The notes under the pieces were generated by a model, which searched no databases, was not told the origin of the DNA, and worked only from the letters and a program-made list of their open reading frames with translations. From positions 62,001 to 126,000 of the forward strand of contig NZ_VUMD01000008.1 in the NCBI RefSeq assembly GCF_009696375.1: a stretch of 64,000 nt of DNA, given 5' to 3'. Origin of the DNA: Clostridium porci (GTDB lineage: Bacteria; Bacillota; Clostridia; Lachnospirales; Lachnospiraceae). A program made the translations under genes and the position numbers. Below are positions 47,093 through 56,539 of the stretch, one piece after another (within the stretch, counting starts at the first letter, position 1; every line of letters starts with the position of its first letter).

Positions 47093-47395
47093 AAGAAGCT
47101 GTAACTCCATATCTACTTCTTGTGGTAAAACTGTTTCGGTAATGTAAACTATTTTATGTAAACTTCTTGGTTTGATGTAAAATACGTAGCGGTAACTTCA
47201 ATAAATTTTGTTGCAAGGGCTGAATGGCAGCTTTGCTATTCAGCCCCTTACGCATCTTATTAGCATGAATCCGGTTCCATGTCAAGGGCACCCGCTTTTG
47301 CGGGTGTACACCTCAATAGCGGTACTACCTCCTAACATGAGGTAATGCCGCTACCATTTTTCCATCCGATATTCTGAATCACAGATGGTCAGAAT
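47093..47395. other. Structured intergenic region with four hairpins
   Basis: It holds four inverted repeats. GGGCTGAAT at 47217-47225 pairs with 47238-47246 and is the GNAT terminator candidate. CACCCGC at 47289-47295 pairs with 47300-47306. TAGCGG at 47317-47322 with CCGCTA at 47348-47353 encloses TACCTC/GAGGTA. ATTCTGA with TCAGAAT near 47374-47395 may end the minus-strand GH95 transcript. One copy of the 13-bp repeat lies at 47267-47279. Confidence 0.6.
47267..47279 (+). repeat. Right copy of the 13-bp direct repeat
   Basis: GAATCCGGTTCCA, identical to 44354-44366. The sequence right of it (about 47271-47295) also resembles the 3' end of tRNA-Leu (CCGGTTC ... CACCCGC), as expected for an attachment site remnant. 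Confidence 0.5.
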
Positions 47396-49798
47396 CTACC
47401 CTTCGTGAATCTGATAAGCTGTAACCGCCCCATCTTTCCACGAAATATCTACTGTCTTATTTCCCTTTATGCGCAATCCTTTTACACTGCCTTCACTCCA
47501 TTTTGGCGGCAATGCTGGCAGCAGTTTCACTTCCCCGCCACGATCCTGTACAAGCATATCCGCGATTGCCGAAGTTCCTCCAAGGTTTCCGTCAATCTGA
47601 AAAAACAGCGGCGGATGCGCATCCCACAAGTTGTCATAGGTAGACTTCTCCAACAATTTCCTCATGTAGGAGAAAGCCTTTTCCCCATCACCTAACACTG
47701 CATAGAGCTCTGCTGCCCATGCACAGCTCCACCCTGTCTGACCGCTTCCATTTTCCATGCGGCAGTCTAAAGATTTTTTTGCCGCATCAACAAGCTCTTT
47801 ATTCTCACAGAATAATTCTCCTGGAAAAAGGCCATACAGATGTGACAGATGTCTATGTCCTCTCTCTTTTTCTCTAAAATCTTTATACCACTCTTGGAGT
47901 CTTCCATCTGCCCCCACACAGTATGGATACAGTTTCTGTTCTACCTTGTCCACCTCTCCAAGAAGCCCTTTTGCTTCCTCCAGAATATGTCCCCACTCCT
48001 TCGCACTCTCGTCACATTTACGTTCTGCATACACACCCTCTTCACACGCACAATCCACAGCCCTGCGGTAATTGAGAAACACCTCTCTAATCAGCGACAT
48101 ATCCAAGGTAGAGGCCATAGACACCGCCCGGTAACGTCCCGGCATTTTGGGGTCTTCAAACCGATGTTCCGGGGAGGTTGATGGATTTACCACATAATAT
48201 TCCCCAAATGGAACAAGCCAATCTAAGCAAAATCGCACGGCGCCTGTAAGAAGCGGAAGCACAGTCTCCTTCAAAAGTTCTGGCTGGGGCCTGTACTCAT
48301 ACGCGCGCCATACTTCCTGACAAAGCCATATTCCTCCCAGAGGGAACCACGCATACTCGCTGCAGCCCTCATGGGATGTCCCTCCTCCAAAGGGCATACC
48401 AACGGGATTGGTCGCATACCAGCCATCCACATTGTGATTGACAGAATATCCACGACACCCACAATACTTTTGCGCTGTCTCCTCCCCGGATTTTGCAAGC
48501 CGCTTCATCCAACTAACATATGGCTCCAGACATTCTGACAGATTGCATTTTTGTACCGGCCAGTAGTTCATCTGAGCATTAATATTCGTCGTCCAATTTG
48601 AACTCCATGGCGGCTGCATTTCCCAGCACCAGATTCCCTGAAGTGTAGCCGGAAGATTCTCCTTTCCCCTCGAAGAGCTAATTAGCAGATATCTTCCATA
48701 TTGAAAATAAAGGGCGAACAATGGATGATCCTCCTGACCGTTTCTCAACGCTTTCAGGCGTTCATCTGTGGGGAGCTCCGGCTGTTCTCCCAAGTCAAGA
48801 CTGACTCTGCTGTACAGACTTTGATAGTCCTTCACGTGTCTTTCCTTTAACTGGGCATAGCTTCCCCCAGTCTCAAGTTCTTTCACCGCCGTGAGTACGA
48901 TCGTAAGCTGTGTAGGCTTTTCAATGCATATTTCCTCTTTCACATATATCTCGCCGGTTCCGTTTTCTAGGCTGTCACTTTTCTCCTGAGGGTTATAGGC
49001 TCCGTTCTCCACCGCCCTGACCGTACCGTCTGTTTCCATCACTTTGACAAGGACCTGAAACTTCTTTCCTCTTTCTCCCCATATAATAGGAGTTTTATTT
49101 TTTACATAGTTCGGGTCAACATGCTCAGGGCATTGAAAGTAATACATCACGGTATCTTGTTCTAACAGTTTGGTTCCGTTCTTCTTAAGCTCACTTTCCA
49201 GGCTGATTCTCACTTCTGGCAGAGGCTCGTCTGATTCAATGTGTATCACCATACACGCATCAGGATAGCTGCAAAAATACTCTTTTCGTATTTCTCCTCC
49301 TGCCGGCGTCTTCATGCGTGCCCAGGCAATCCCGGTATCAAGCGTAAGCCCTCTCTCATATTCTGTAACGCCAATTTTTCCGCGGGGATCACAGGACGAA
49401 GAATCTGCCGGCGGCGGATCTGTTTCTCGCTCTGTTTTCCACTCCGATGCACATGTCTCCAGATTCCAGATTTCCAGTGCCGGAATATCCACATGCAGCG
49501 TGCCAAGCGGCAGATAGCTCTCCGTAAACTCTCCCAGAAGATGCTTTTCCAGAAGTTCCTCGGCTTTTGCATAATCCTCCTCTGCCACCGCACTGCGCAC
49601 CTGATCTAAATATTGTTTTTTTGTCCCATTGGCATTTCTCATCTGCTTCTCCCCCGGATATCCCGACCAGAGAGAATCCTCATTGAGACAGATTCTCTCA
49701 GCTCCAGGATCAGCAAAAATCATTCCTCCAATTCTTCCATTCCCGATAGGAATACATTCTTTCCAGCTTTTGGCCGGCTGCCTGTAAAACATTTTCAT
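47396..49798 (-). CDS. GH95 family glycoside hydrolase (alpha-L-fucosidase type)
   Basis: An 800-residue protein with the GH95 N-terminal domain (WKECIPIGNGRIGGMIF, NEDSLWSGYPG) and the (alpha/alpha)6 catalytic barrel with NINAQMNYWPVQKCNLSE, and HLSHLYGLFPG near the end. The family includes alpha-1,2-L-fucosidases and alpha-L-galactosidases. No signal peptide is seen, so it acts inside the cell on imported oligosaccharides. The ATG overlaps the TGA of the GH112 gene (ATGA). It is the last gene of the operon. Confidence 0.9.
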   Translation of the reverse strand: MKMFYRQPAKSWKECIPIGNGRIGGMIFADPGAERICLNEDSLWSGYPGEKQMRNANGTKKQYLDQVRSAVAEEDYAKAEELLEKHLLGEFTESYLPLGTLHVDIPALEIWNLETCASEWKTERETDPPPADSSSCDPRGKIGVTEYERGLTLDTGIAWARMKTPAGGEIRKEYFCSYPDACMVIHIESDEPLPEVRISLESELKKNGTKLLEQDTVMYYFQCPEHVDPNYVKNKTPIIWGERGKKFQVLVKVMETDGTVRAVENGAYNPQEKSDSLENGTGEIYVKEEICIEKPTQLTIVLTAVKELETGGSYAQLKERHVKDYQSLYSRVSLDLGEQPELPTDERLKALRNGQEDHPLFALYFQYGRYLLISSSRGKENLPATLQGIWCWEMQPPWSSNWTTNINAQMNYWPVQKCNLSECLEPYVSWMKRLAKSGEETAQKYCGCRGYSVNHNVDGWYATNPVGMPFGGGTSHEGCSEYAWFPLGGIWLCQEVWRAYEYRPQPELLKETVLPLLTGAVRFCLDWLVPFGEYYVVNPSTSPEHRFEDPKMPGRYRAVSMASTLDMSLIREVFLNYRRAVDCACEEGVYAERKCDESAKEWGHILEEAKGLLGEVDKVEQKLYPYCVGADGRLQEWYKDFREKERGHRHLSHLYGLFPGELFCENKELVDAAKKSLDCRMENGSGQTGWSCAWAAELYAVLGDGEKAFSYMRKLLEKSTYDNLWDAHPPLFFQIDGNLGGTSAIADMLVQDRGGEVKLLPALPPKWSEGSVKGLRIKGNKTVDISWKDGAVTAYQIHEG

Positions 49799-51954
49799 TC
49801 TTCTATTGCATACCATACGATTCCATTTGGCTCCATCTCGATATCAAAGCTGCTTCCATCTCCACGGTAGATCACTGTCCTCTGCAACTTATCCGTATTG
49901 TTTACCACACAGTATTTATTGTTTTTTGGATAGGCATGTACATCCACATTGTAATTTGTGCTGAACCATTTATTCAGTTCTTTCTCACTGTGACAGCTCC
50001 AAAGTATGCAGCGGTATAATATCCGGCTGTTCTCAAAGCTGTAGGGCAAACCGCTGATATACACGGAACGCCCTCTGCCAAATTCATTAACCGCCATCTG
50101 GACTTCCTTCTCTCTTTGTACAAGCACTGTGGCCCCCTCCAGAGCATAGATATTCTTCTTGCCCTCTCCGAAATCAACGGTATCTGTATCCTCCAGAATA
50201 AAATGCCTATGCTCCTCCCAGTTATACTTATCATATCCCAAAGTAAAGCCTCTTTCTTCCTCCACCCCAAAAACTTGCGCAAGCTGGAAGAAATGTCCCT
50301 GATACTGGTGTCCTGACGGCTCTCCCACACCAATGATGCCGCCGCCATTGTACACAAACCTGCGGACAGCCTCTATGATCCTAGGATTTGCCCACCACTC
50401 GCCTCCGGTATGCGCGGTGTCTGCATCTCCCACGTTAATCAGCACATCAATATGATCAAGTATAGACGGCTCGTCCAAAATATCCTGAAAACTGATAAAT
50501 GAAACATCAAACGGAGCCCCGGAAAGCGACTCGATAATACCGGCATAAGAATAATTCTGCTTTTGGTAAAGTGCATGATGTACCATATGACATCCCCAGG
50601 CTCTCATTTTGCCCCAGCAGTTAAGTACGGCCACCTTTTTTGCACAATACGGAGTTGTCCCTTTGACATTTTCATACAGCGTGCGAAACTCATCACATAC
50701 CTGTCCCACATACTCAATAAACTCCGGGAATTTGAGCGCCAATTTCAGATAGCCTCCATATCCAATCCTGTCAATCGGTTTTCTAAGAATCGCTCTTCTC
50801 GCGGTCACCCAATTATATTTTGCCTCTTTGACCGGATCGCCACCCTCGCAGAATACGTCTGGAAAAAAGTACGGCAAAAGACGCCCTTCTGTATATTTTA
50901 CTCCTTCAATATCGCTGATCAGTCTGAGTGTAGAACCATTTCCCACACTTCCCACAACCGCGTCTAAGCCTAAGGTCTTGAACTCCTCCATGAATGGCTC
51001 TGTACCGATCCAGTGATCTCCTAAAAACATCATTGTCTTTTTCCCATACTCGTGTGTAATATCCACCATCTCTTTTACGATCTTGGCTACTTCCTGTCTC
51101 TGGAAAGCCTGAAAATCTTTATATTCCTTGCTCGGTATACGATACTGGTTATTATAATATCCCTGATCAATAATATATTCTGCCCGGAACTTATAACCTA
51201 CCTCTTTTTCGAACTGTTCCAAAATATATGGACTTACAGAGGCTGAGTATCCATACCAGTCCACATATTTTTCTCTTGCCAGCTCATCAAATATGAGCGT
51301 AAACTGATGGAAAAAAGTAGTGAAGCGGAGAACATTCACATAGGGGTGTTCTTCTATAAATGTTTTCAGCCTTTTGAGCGTATACTCATGTGTCTTGGGC
51401 TGCCTCACATCAAATGTGATCTGGTGCTCCACGCCTTCCCATGAATTAGTGACCGCATTGTACATATGCACTGGATCCCACATAATATACGCGAGAAAGC
51501 TTACTGTATATTCGTGAAATGGTACCGTTGTGATGGTCACTCTCTGCTGCGCCTCATTATACTCCCACTGATCTGCCGGCACGCTCTCTCCGGTTGTCCG
51601 GTCGATTACTTCCCACCAGCGTTTTATGTCGTCGCGTATATTCGGAGTGAGCATATCCGGATAGAGTCCCTTCATGATCCTAATCTCCAGTATATCTGAC
51701 TCGGCAGTATAGAAAGGTGTCATCAGATACATCTGCTGGATTTCATCAGGATTTGCCTGCGCCCAGGCATTGTCCTTGCGCGTTGTATAATAGGTGGAAT
51801 ATATCTCCGCCTGTATACCTTTTAGCTCATCCGGGAAATCAGTTCCATCACAGTCACGGATCGCGTCTGCTCCCCATTTCTTTATCAATTCCATTGTTTC
51901 CTGTACCACATCCAAGTCTGTAGGAATGGTCACAAGTCCTTTTGATCGTTCCAT
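49795..51954 (-). CDS. GH112 1,3-beta-galactosyl-N-acetylhexosamine phosphorylase
   Basis: A cytoplasmic phosphorylase of 719 residues. It cleaves lacto-N-biose or galacto-N-biose with phosphate to galactose-1-phosphate and the N-acetylhexosamine. The whole sequence follows the GH112 pattern: WGADAIRDCDGTDFPDEL at the start, VNVLRFTTFFHQFTLIF, then FLGDHWIGTEP and the C-terminal IGVGEPSGHQYQG. Some GH112 enzymes act on galactosyl-rhamnose, so the exact substrate is open. The start at 51954 follows GAGGAAAGCTTTG. No NahK-type kinase gene lies next to it. It overlaps the GH95 gene by four bases. Confidence 0.92.
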   Translation of the reverse strand: MERSKGLVTIPTDLDVVQETMELIKKWGADAIRDCDGTDFPDELKGIQAEIYSTYYTTRKDNAWAQANPDEIQQMYLMTPFYTAESDILEIRIMKGLYPDMLTPNIRDDIKRWWEVIDRTTGESVPADQWEYNEAQQRVTITTVPFHEYTVSFLAYIMWDPVHMYNAVTNSWEGVEHQITFDVRQPKTHEYTLKRLKTFIEEHPYVNVLRFTTFFHQFTLIFDELAREKYVDWYGYSASVSPYILEQFEKEVGYKFRAEYIIDQGYYNNQYRIPSKEYKDFQAFQRQEVAKIVKEMVDITHEYGKKTMMFLGDHWIGTEPFMEEFKTLGLDAVVGSVGNGSTLRLISDIEGVKYTEGRLLPYFFPDVFCEGGDPVKEAKYNWVTARRAILRKPIDRIGYGGYLKLALKFPEFIEYVGQVCDEFRTLYENVKGTTPYCAKKVAVLNCWGKMRAWGCHMVHHALYQKQNYSYAGIIESLSGAPFDVSFISFQDILDEPSILDHIDVLINVGDADTAHTGGEWWANPRIIEAVRRFVYNGGGIIGVGEPSGHQYQGHFFQLAQVFGVEEERGFTLGYDKYNWEEHRHFILEDTDTVDFGEGKKNIYALEGATVLVQREKEVQMAVNEFGRGRSVYISGLPYSFENSRILYRCILWSCHSEKELNKWFSTNYNVDVHAYPKNNKYCVVNNTDKLQRTVIYRGDGSSFDIEMEPNGIVWYAIEE

Positions 51955-51988
51955 CAAAGCTTTCCTCTTCCATCTTTCTTAATCTATG

Positions 51989-52168
51989 TTATTTAAATTT
52001 GCTGTTATAAAAAGCCAAAAGACTTACAAGTCCCGCAAGACCTGCGAGCATAGTGAAAAGCCCCTTAGGTCCCACATTCTTTTGCCCTACTGCAATAAGT
52101 GCAACACACATGATAAAAATAAGGGCGGCAATAATACCCGTCACTATCTTTTTGGTTCTTTCTTCCAT
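51989..52168 (-). CDS. Small membrane protein of sugar ABC operon (59 aa, DUF6903-like)
   Basis: A 59-residue protein not covered by a long-ORF search: a charged start (MEERTKKIVTGIIAA), two hydrophobic helices separated by a short polar loop (GQKNVGPKG), then YNSKFK. Small proteins of this shape accompany sugar ABC transporters in Firmicutes. It lies eight bases after the stop of the permease gene upstream and 34 bases before the GH112 gene, so it belongs to the operon. Role unknown. Confidence 0.75.
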   Translation of the reverse strand: MEERTKKIVTGIIAALIFIMCVALIAVGQKNVGPKGLFTMLAGLAGLVSLLAFYNSKFK

Positions 52169-52176
52169 ATGATAAC

Positions 52177-53064
52177 CTAACCTTTCAATCCGCCAAGAGT
52201 CATGCCCTGTGTCAGTTTCTTCTGTACGCAGATATACAGAATAAGCGTCGGCAGCATAACGATCACAAGTCCGGCATACATCTGTCCGTATTCGACCGCT
52301 GATTTTTGAGCTGCCATCAAGTTCATCAGTCCTACCGGAAGAGTTTTCAGCTCCGGCTTCGGGAGCAGTGTCATCGAAATAATATACCCGTTCCAGAACG
52401 CCAGGAAGTTGAACAAAATGATCGTGACAATACTGGGCTTTGCCATTGGGAACATAATCTTTGTCATCGTTGTAAAATATCCCGCCCCATCTACATATGC
52501 AGCCTCCTCATAGTCCCTTGCCAATGTCCTGAAATAACCGGACAGAAGATAAATCGTAAAGGGCAATGACGTGGAAGTATATACAAGAGCCAATATAAAA
52601 AGGTTATTCAGGAAAAATGTATTTCCCGTGATCTCTCTTATCCCCCTGTCCCAATTATTCAGCATAAGAAAAATAGGCACTACAATATAACTCACATTGA
52701 TAAACAGTCCCGCCATAAACAGGATATTCCAGAATTTCCCCGTGGGGAATTTGAATCTGGACAGCACATAAGCCGCCGGCAGCGCGATAATAATAAGCAA
52801 AGCGATTCCAAGCGCTGTGACAACGACCGAGTTCAGCATATAAGAACCCATGCTCGCTTTTTGCCACGCGTCGGCAAAGTTCTGAATATACAGTGTTTCC
52901 GGAAGCGTCCATGGATTTCCGTAAAATTCTGAATTCTGCTTTACTGATGCAACAAACACCCACACCACTGGTATAATTATTATAACTGCAAGGAGGAGCA
53001 GGCAAATATAAACCAGCACGTTTGCCGGTGTTACTGTCTTTTTACTTTTCTTATTCATATTCAC
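52177..53064 (-). CDS. Sugar ABC transporter permease (MalG type)
   Basis: A 295-residue inner membrane protein with six hydrophobic helices and the EAA loop EEAAYVDGAGYFTTMTKI...MAKPSIVTI that contacts the ATPase. The C-terminus GMTLGGLKG is typical for MalG-type permeases. GTG at 53064 or ATG at 53058 could start it. No ATPase gene is in the operon; such transporters usually share a general MsmK-type ATPase encoded elsewhere. Confidence 0.93.
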   Translation of the reverse strand: MNMNKKSKKTVTPANVLVYICLLLLAVIIIIPVVWVFVASVKQNSEFYGNPWTLPETLYIQNFADAWQKASMGSYMLNSVVVTALGIALLIIIALPAAYVLSRFKFPTGKFWNILFMAGLFINVSYIVVPIFLMLNNWDRGIREITGNTFFLNNLFILALVYTSTSLPFTIYLLSGYFRTLARDYEEAAYVDGAGYFTTMTKIMFPMAKPSIVTIILFNFLAFWNGYIISMTLLPKPELKTLPVGLMNLMAAQKSAVEYGQMYAGLVIVMLPTLILYICVQKKLTQGMTLGGLKG

Positions 53065-53076
53065 TGATTCTCCTTC

Positions 53077-53967
53077 CTAAAATTCTATATCAGGCCGTTT
53101 TGTAGCCACATTTAATATTCCTGCCAGTGCAAAGGAGAACAAGAATACCATTACTCCGATGGCCATACCATATCCATAGGAGGAGTTCGTGTACGCCTCC
53201 TGGTACATATAGCTTAAGAACACGTTGGAAGCTCCGTCCGGTCCGCCGTTTGTCATAGCTTTTACGAGCAGGAAACTCATATTGATCGTGCTGATAACAA
53301 AAAAGGTCAGCGTCGTCCTGATATTTGACCAGATCAGCGGTATTGTAATCGTGAAAAACTGAGTGATCTTACCCGCTCCCTCAAGACTTGCGGACTCATA
53401 CAGGCTCTCCGGCACATTAGCCATACTCGCCATATACATGACCATATAATATCCGATCGCCTGCCAGACCATCGCGATCACAATGCTGTAGATAACGATC
53501 TTTTGATCCCCCAGCCAGAGTACCGGATTGTTCGCTCCTCTGAACAGATTGAGAAATGAATTTAAGAGTCCCTGATTCGGATCATAGATGGCTGAGAAAA
53601 TAGCGCTGATAACAACAACGGACAAAATATTCGGTATATAGAAAATCACACGGAAGAATGTCTGCCCTTTCAGTCTTTCTCTCGATAAAATATAGGCGAA
53701 TATCAGAGCCAGCGCAAATGTAATGATCGTAACCATAACAATCAGCAAAATAGAATTCTGAAATGCCTGATAAAACCTGTCGCTCTGAAACAGCATCTTG
53801 AAATTGTCAAGCCCTACGAACTTCTTATCCGCCGTGTAGCCTCCCCATTTAAACAACGACATTCTAAAAATATCTATCGTAGGGATAATCATAAACACGA
53901 TAAATAAAATCGCTGCCGGGGCAAGACAGTAGAAAACGAACAACCCCTTACCTTTTCTTTCTTTCAT
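53077..53967 (-). CDS. Sugar ABC transporter permease (MalF type)
   Basis: A 296-residue permease with six hydrophobic segments and the EAA loop (ESASLEGAGKITQFFTITIPLIW). Partner of the MalG-type permease 12 bp downstream. The ATG lies after GGAGATGAGCC. It follows a terminator-like hairpin that separates it from the binding protein gene. Confidence 0.93.
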   Translation of the reverse strand: MKERKGKGLFVFYCLAPAAILFIVFMIIPTIDIFRMSLFKWGGYTADKKFVGLDNFKMLFQSDRFYQAFQNSILLIVMVTIITFALALIFAYILSRERLKGQTFFRVIFYIPNILSVVVISAIFSAIYDPNQGLLNSFLNLFRGANNPVLWLGDQKIVIYSIVIAMVWQAIGYYMVMYMASMANVPESLYESASLEGAGKITQFFTITIPLIWSNIRTTLTFFVISTINMSFLLVKAMTNGGPDGASNVFLSYMYQEAYTNSSYGYGMAIGVMVFLFSFALAGILNVATKRPDIEF

Positions 53968-54026
53968 TGGCTCATCTCCAATTCTTTCTTCTCACTCCCA
54001 ACTGCAAAATTGCCGTGGGATAAAAA

Positions 54027-54053
54027 CAGGCGGTGAAACTGTTTCACCGCCTG
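54027..54053 (-). terminator. Hairpin between binding protein and permease genes
   Basis: A perfect 13-bp palindromic stem, CAGGCGGTGAAAC (54027-54039) with 54041-54053, followed on the minus strand by TTTTT. It stands between the sugar-binding protein and the permeases, so it probably lets only part of the transcripts continue. Confidence 0.85.
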
Positions 54054-54121
54054 CCTCACCTATAAGCCTTCTTTCAAACTTTGTGTCAAACCTTTTGGAA
54101 CATCCGGAAACTTATTCAGTT

Positions 54122-55471
54122 TTACTGCAATGCCGCGCGAAGCTTATCGCTGTCAGTCTTGATCCGATCGATCCATTCCTGCTCTGTCTTATCGCCTGTT
54201 ACCAGTGAATTGATCGGATCAAAAAATGTTGTCCTTGTAGTAATCCCTTCTACCGGCTCCGTAGTTGCAAATGCATCCATAACAGCAACCGCGCCCGTGT
54301 CATAGATAGAATAGTAAAGTTTTGCGTCTCCGTCCAGTTTGTCCGACATACCTTCGATCGGCTGTACTGCTCCGCCTTTTTCTGCAAAGATTGAAGCCGC
54401 CTCGTCAGAATACATATATGCGATGAACTCTTTTCCAAGTTCCTGGTTCTCCGCTCCTGCCGGCATCCATATCTGCTCGAAGAATGTGTAGGAAGCTCTC
54501 TCTCCGCCTGCTTCTGCTGCCGGAAGAGCTGTGAATCCCCATTCAAACCCATCTGCTCTCGGCGCGTCTGCCATCTCGCCGATCACCCAGTTACCGTTCG
54601 GCATGAACAGCGCTTTGTTGTCAAGCACAAGCTGCTGGTTCTTACGGAAATCATTGTCGTTTGCGTTTGCCGGAGTTGTCTGCTCTGTATATGAAGCAAG
54701 TTTTACCACGATATCAAACGCCTTTTTCGCCCCATCTGTATCCCAGATCCCTTCTTCATATTTCAAAGCTTTCTGGAAATCGTCCGCTCCCATTGTTTCA
54801 TGCAGCAATGCATAGAGGAATGCATCGGAATAACCGGATGTAGGATATGTAAACAGCGCGATTCCTTCCTCTTTCGCCTTGTCGCCAAGTTCCCACATCT
54901 CTTCCCATGTCTCCGGTACTTCCCAGCCTTTTTCTTCAAAAATTCCCGCGTTGTAGAACAGACCGCATGGTCCGTAGAACATTGGCATCAAGTATGTCTT
55001 TCCGTCTCCGTATGGATTCGTAATGGAGTTTTCCACAAAGCCCGGAAGAATCTTATCCTTTACGGCAACATCCTCGCCCGGCACTGTCATATCAAGCACG
55101 TCTGTCATTTCGACAAGGTTTTTGTCTTTTATAAAAGTCTCTGTCAAACCTGACTCTGCACCAACCGCTCTTAAGATTACATCCGGATAATCTCCTGATT
55201 TCATCTGTGGAGTGATGATATCTTCAAGCTTTTTATCAATCGTCAGTTCAACTGTAACGCCCTCATGAGATGCCTCGAACGCAGCACATACAGCTTTCCA
55301 CATATCCTGTCCATATGCCGTCTCTACCGCAGAGACCTTCAACACTTTGTTCTCCTCTAAGCCGCCTTTGTCCGCATCGTCTCCCCCTTTGTCCCTGGAA
55401 GAACTGCATGCCGAAAGCCCGAATGCCATAGAAGCTACAAGTAGCAAACTGATCAGTTTTTTCTTTTTCAT
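54122..55471 (-). CDS. Sugar-binding lipoprotein of ABC transporter
   Basis: A 449-residue extracellular solute-binding protein (family 1). The N-terminus MKKKKLISLLLVASMAFGLSACSS is a lipoprotein signal with lipobox LSAC. The mature part has the periplasmic-binding fold (KMFYGPCGLFYNAGIFEEKGWEVPETWEEM is the typical hinge region, given here in part as YGPCGLFYNAG). It delivers oligosaccharides to the permease pair; with GH112 and GH95 in the operon the ligand is likely a beta-1,3-galactosyl-HexNAc or fucosylated sugar (inference). The ATG lies after AAGGAG. Confidence 0.92.
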   Translation of the reverse strand: MKKKKLISLLLVASMAFGLSACSSSRDKGGDDADKGGLEENKVLKVSAVETAYGQDMWKAVCAAFEASHEGVTVELTIDKKLEDIITPQMKSGDYPDVILRAVGAESGLTETFIKDKNLVEMTDVLDMTVPGEDVAVKDKILPGFVENSITNPYGDGKTYLMPMFYGPCGLFYNAGIFEEKGWEVPETWEEMWELGDKAKEEGIALFTYPTSGYSDAFLYALLHETMGADDFQKALKYEEGIWDTDGAKKAFDIVVKLASYTEQTTPANANDNDFRKNQQLVLDNKALFMPNGNWVIGEMADAPRADGFEWGFTALPAAEAGGERASYTFFEQIWMPAGAENQELGKEFIAYMYSDEAASIFAEKGGAVQPIEGMSDKLDGDAKLYYSIYDTGAVAVMDAFATTEPVEGITTRTTFFDPINSLVTGDKTEQEWIDRIKTDSDKLRAALQ

Positions 55472-55523
55472 AATTTTTTCTCCTTCACTGATTCATTTGT
55501 CATAACTATTGTATCTATAATAG

Positions 55524-55552
55524 ATAATATATTACTTTCCTACTTGTTACAA
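55524..55552 (-). promoter_or_regulatory. Promoter of the GH112/GH95 transport operon
   Basis: On the minus strand TTGTAA (55547-55552) and TATTAT (55524-55529) are exactly 17 bp apart, some 55-80 bp before the binding protein start. No obvious operator palindrome is seen. Confidence 0.8.
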
Positions 55553-55717
55553 TCTTCTTTCTTGTTCTATTTTTTATAAATCTTGCTTTATTCATTTTTG
55601 TCAAAATTCTACCCGCCGCTTTTTCAAAAACGTAGACTCCTTATTTCTTGTTTATATATTTTCTTTAAATTTACGCTTGTATGCTTATTTCGGGTTGCAA
55701 ACGTACAGATGATATAA

Positions 55718-55800
55718 TGGACATAGAGAAAACAAGGCGGTCACAGCCCACGAAAGAGCCAGGAGAACGCCTGCGGATATTGCGTGAGAGTGTTAAGCTG
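55718..55800 (+). pseudogene. Fragment of an XRE-type helix-turn-helix protein
   Basis: From the ATG at 55718 the frame reads MDIEKTRRSQPTKEPGERLR then ILRESVKLSRQDIN, the start of a Cro/C1-type helix-turn-helix. After that the sequence no longer resembles the family and the frame runs into unrelated AT-rich DNA (to 55971). It marks the left junction of the accessory region. Confidence 0.5.
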
Positions 55801-55990
55801 TCACGGCAAGATATCAACCGACCCTCGAAAAAGCCTTTAAAATCAACGTTTTTCGGCACTCAAGACCCCTCAAGTACGCCATTTTGTACGCCAAATTTTT
55901 TGAAAATCCCTGATATGACAGTACCTGTTTTGAACATAAAAATCCGGTATTTCGCCGTGAAAAAATCATAAAATCACGGAGGATTTCAAC

Positions 55991-56374
55991 ATGAAAGAAC
56001 ATAAAAATTATGAAGTTTTAAAGTACAATGAGCCTGCATTTGCAGGGGCAGGAGACTATTTGATTCCGTTAATCAAGTTACAGCCTGTTGAAGAAAAGTA
56101 GCTGGGAAAATACGGACGAATGCGCAGAGCATTCCTGAAGGAACATAATCCAATACTTTTTGATGACTTGGTACTGACGGAGCAGCTGTTTCCTCATCTG
56201 TGTGAAGTACAGGAGATTGCGGAGAAAAGAGTGGAAGTCATTATGAATGGACTGCTTGAAAAGAATCCGGCACCGGATAAGGAAACGGATGCTATGGCTT
56301 GGGTAAGGCATATAAATATGCTGAAAGCAATGGCGGAGGAAGTTGTGGTTAGAGAAGTAATTTATAGCGAATAA
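55991..56374 (+). pseudogene. TnpV-like transposon protein, interrupted by in-frame TAG
   Basis: The frame from ATG 55991 (after GGAGGATTTCAAC) reads MKEHKNYEVLKYNEPAF and, after a TAG at 56099-56101, continues in the same frame with LGKYGRMRRAFLKEHNPILF and DAMAWVRHINMLKAMAEEVV. Those are TnpV features, the small protein of Tn4451/Tn5397-like elements. Without the TAG it would be 127 residues, as usual. No serine recombinase is nearby, so it is a remnant of a mobile element at the edge of the defence island. Confidence 0.8.
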
Positions 56375-56539
56375 ATCATTTTCAGAGCCGGCTCTGTGTA
56401 GTAAATATGGAAAATCAGACTTTGGTTAATAAAAATGTCTATAAAACGAATAAAAACTTGCGACTAAAACAAAAATGTGGTTTACAAACGATATTTTTGA
56501 GATATAATATAAGTGAATAAGCAAATTGCGAGGTGCTGT

